From positions 124,001 through 188,000 of the forward strand of contig NZ_JACSKH010000002.1 of the NCBI RefSeq assembly GCF_018617485.1: a stretch of DNA of 64,000 bases. The letters are read 5' to 3'. A model generated the notes under the pieces. It was not told the origin of the DNA and searched no databases. It saw only the letters and a list, made by a program, of their open reading frames with translations. Numbering within the stretch: position 1 is the stretch's first letter; each line of letters opens with the position of its first letter. The stretch is from Exiguobacterium sp. s124 (GTDB taxonomy: Bacteria; Bacillota; Bacilli; Exiguobacteriales; Exiguobacteriaceae). Position numbers and translations under genes: made by a program. Below are positions 63,081-64,000 of this stretch, in pieces.

Positions 63081-64000
63081 TTACGAGATGCGTTCGATCG
63101 ACTGGACTTCTGCTCGTTCTGCTTGGATATCGTGACGGATGCGATGCATGGAAATCAAAGTGAGACTAAGCAAACAAATCATACAGATGGTGTAGAGAAG
63201 AGCGACTGGAATTAAATCGCTTAAAAACCCGAAAAGAATGAACCCAAGTGGTGTGATTCCCATTGCAAGTGACTCGAGGACTCCCATTACACGACCTAGA
63301 TAATTGGGATCTGTGTTCGTTTGTAAATACATCTGAATCGGAATATTGGCTCGAATAACGAAGAGGCCACTCAATAAAGCGAAAAATGAAAAGAATAAGA
63401 TAGCGGGCAATACGTTGAATGTAAAGTAAAGTGGGATGGCTGGACCGATAAAAAGTAAGCTTAAAGCAATTAAGGCACTTCTCATCGTTGAAAGTCGGTA
63501 CTTAATTTTGAAGAATGGTAATGCATGTAGTAATGAAGCGACTAAAAACCCAATGGCGAACATACTTTCTAAAAATCCGAACTGAAGAGGTGATACCCCG
63601 ATTTCTTGTAAGGCAGCAATAGGGAATAAGACTTCGGATGCGACAAAAAAGAAATTAAGAAAAGTAGCGAGGAGCGCAATGGTCCATAAAACACGCTGTT
63701 TTTTAAGATATTGAAACCCGGATTGTACTTCTTTCCAAGTCGACTGAGACGTTTCTTGAATATCGCGGGTTTGAAATTTAAGTTGAGTGGCGACTAATCC
63801 TGCGATGAAAAATAATACAGCTGAACTGAACAAGAATACGGAAATCGGTAGAATTTTAAATAAAGCTCCGGCCAATAAAGGTGTGCCGATACTTGAAAAT
63901 GAGATGATACTTTGGATTAATGAGTTTGTCCGTTGTAACTCTTCTTCCTTAAACAAAAGAGGGATTGAGCTAGATAAAGTCACGGATAGGAAAGTTGAAA
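63081..64000 (-). CDS. MFS transporter (drug exporter-like), N-terminus beyond the window
   Basis: The minus-strand frame stays open to the window edge; the apparent GTG start at 63983 is internal, since in-frame codons for STFLS precede it. About nine helices remain, with SIPLLFKEEELQRTNSLIQSI, typical of the DHA3 macrolide-efflux-type MFS proteins, and FVIRANIPIQMYLQ in the second half. Probably exports drugs or metabolites. Confidence 0.75.
   Translation of the reverse strand, partial: STFLSVTLSSSIPLLFKEEELQRTNSLIQSIISFSSIGTPLLAGALFKILPISVFLFSSAVLFFIAGLVATQLKFQTRDIQETSQSTWKEVQSGFQYLKKQRVLWTIALLATFLNFFFVASEVLFPIAALQEIGVSPLQFGFLESMFAIGFLVASLLHALPFFKIKYRLSTMRSALIALSLLFIGPAIPLYFTFNVLPAILFFSFFALLSGLFVIRANIPIQMYLQTNTDPNYLGRVMGVLESLAMGITPLGFILFGFLSDLIPVALLYTICMICLLSLTLISMHRIRHDIQAERAEVQSIERIS

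Overview
The window reads as ordinary chromosome of a Gram-positive bacterium of the Bacillales, and the gene set and base composition fit the genus Exiguobacterium best. This is an inference from content: strong AAGGAGG ribosome sites, GTG and TTG starts, rho-independent terminators at most gene ends, PTS operons with LicT and GlcT antiterminators, CcpA-type cre sites, sigma-B-like promoters, a SwrC-type RND pump and sortase anchoring. No sporulation gene, tRNA, rRNA, CRISPR array, insertion sequence or prophage is visible. Both ends cut a gene: an HD-GYP protein on the left and an MFS transporter on the right.

Layout. 1-6 kb: HD-GYP protein, AzlCD amino-acid exporter, a HEPN-CBS fusion, a heme-oxygenase-like monooxygenase, a VanY-type peptidase, small membrane proteins and glycerol dehydrogenase. 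6-13 kb: a DJ-1/PfpI stress protein behind a sigma-B-like promoter, a transporter-regulator-transporter module (two DUF606 proteins around a YeiL-like Crp/Fnr regulator), a CNNM/CorC protein, an M20 amidohydrolase, and LemA with an HtpX-like protease. 13-16 kb: an N-acetylglucosamine/glucose-type PTS operon (EIIA, GlcT-like antiterminator, EIICB) behind a RAT/terminator switch. 16-18 kb: a shortened MutS2-like ATPase behind an elaborate leader with a nine-codon upstream ORF, a long stem and a strong terminator; this is the most interesting locus. 18-22.5 kb: a ZIP-like membrane protein and a two-component system with a divergent secreted DUF2680 protein and a coupled ATPase. 22.5-27 kb: a beta-glucoside operon with two LicT RAT/terminator switches. 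27-31 kb: EcsAB with a coupled methyltransferase, and two nitroreductases with a MarR regulator.

32-36 kb: a glyoxylate-shunt cluster (malate synthase G, a small Cys-rich protein, isocitrate lyase) whose two promoter regions share a TGTTATATAACA-type sequence. 36-40 kb: a PepSY membrane protein, two YtkA/FixH-like lipoproteins and a polysaccharide deacetylase with three LysM modules. 40-50 kb: an ABC-F ATPase, an OsmC protein, peptidase T, LrgAB, a frameshifted DUF1963 gene and a TetR-SwrC efflux unit. 50-57 kb: a Fur-box-controlled ferric iron ABC importer and a class F-like sortase next to its likely MPETG substrate. 57-64 kb: an AraC regulator divergent from an oligo-1,6-glucosidase, a flavodoxin, a beta-helix protein, a cold-shock gene with a long structured leader, a sigma-B-like general stress protein, DoxX, DUF3817 and the partial MFS gene.

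Genes are densely packed. ATGA start/stop overlaps mark tightly coupled pairs (azlCD, RR/HK/ATPase, ecsAB/methyltransferase, MarR/nitroreductase, glcB/orf98, PepSY/YtkA, lrgAB). Convergent neighbours commonly share one bidirectional terminator.
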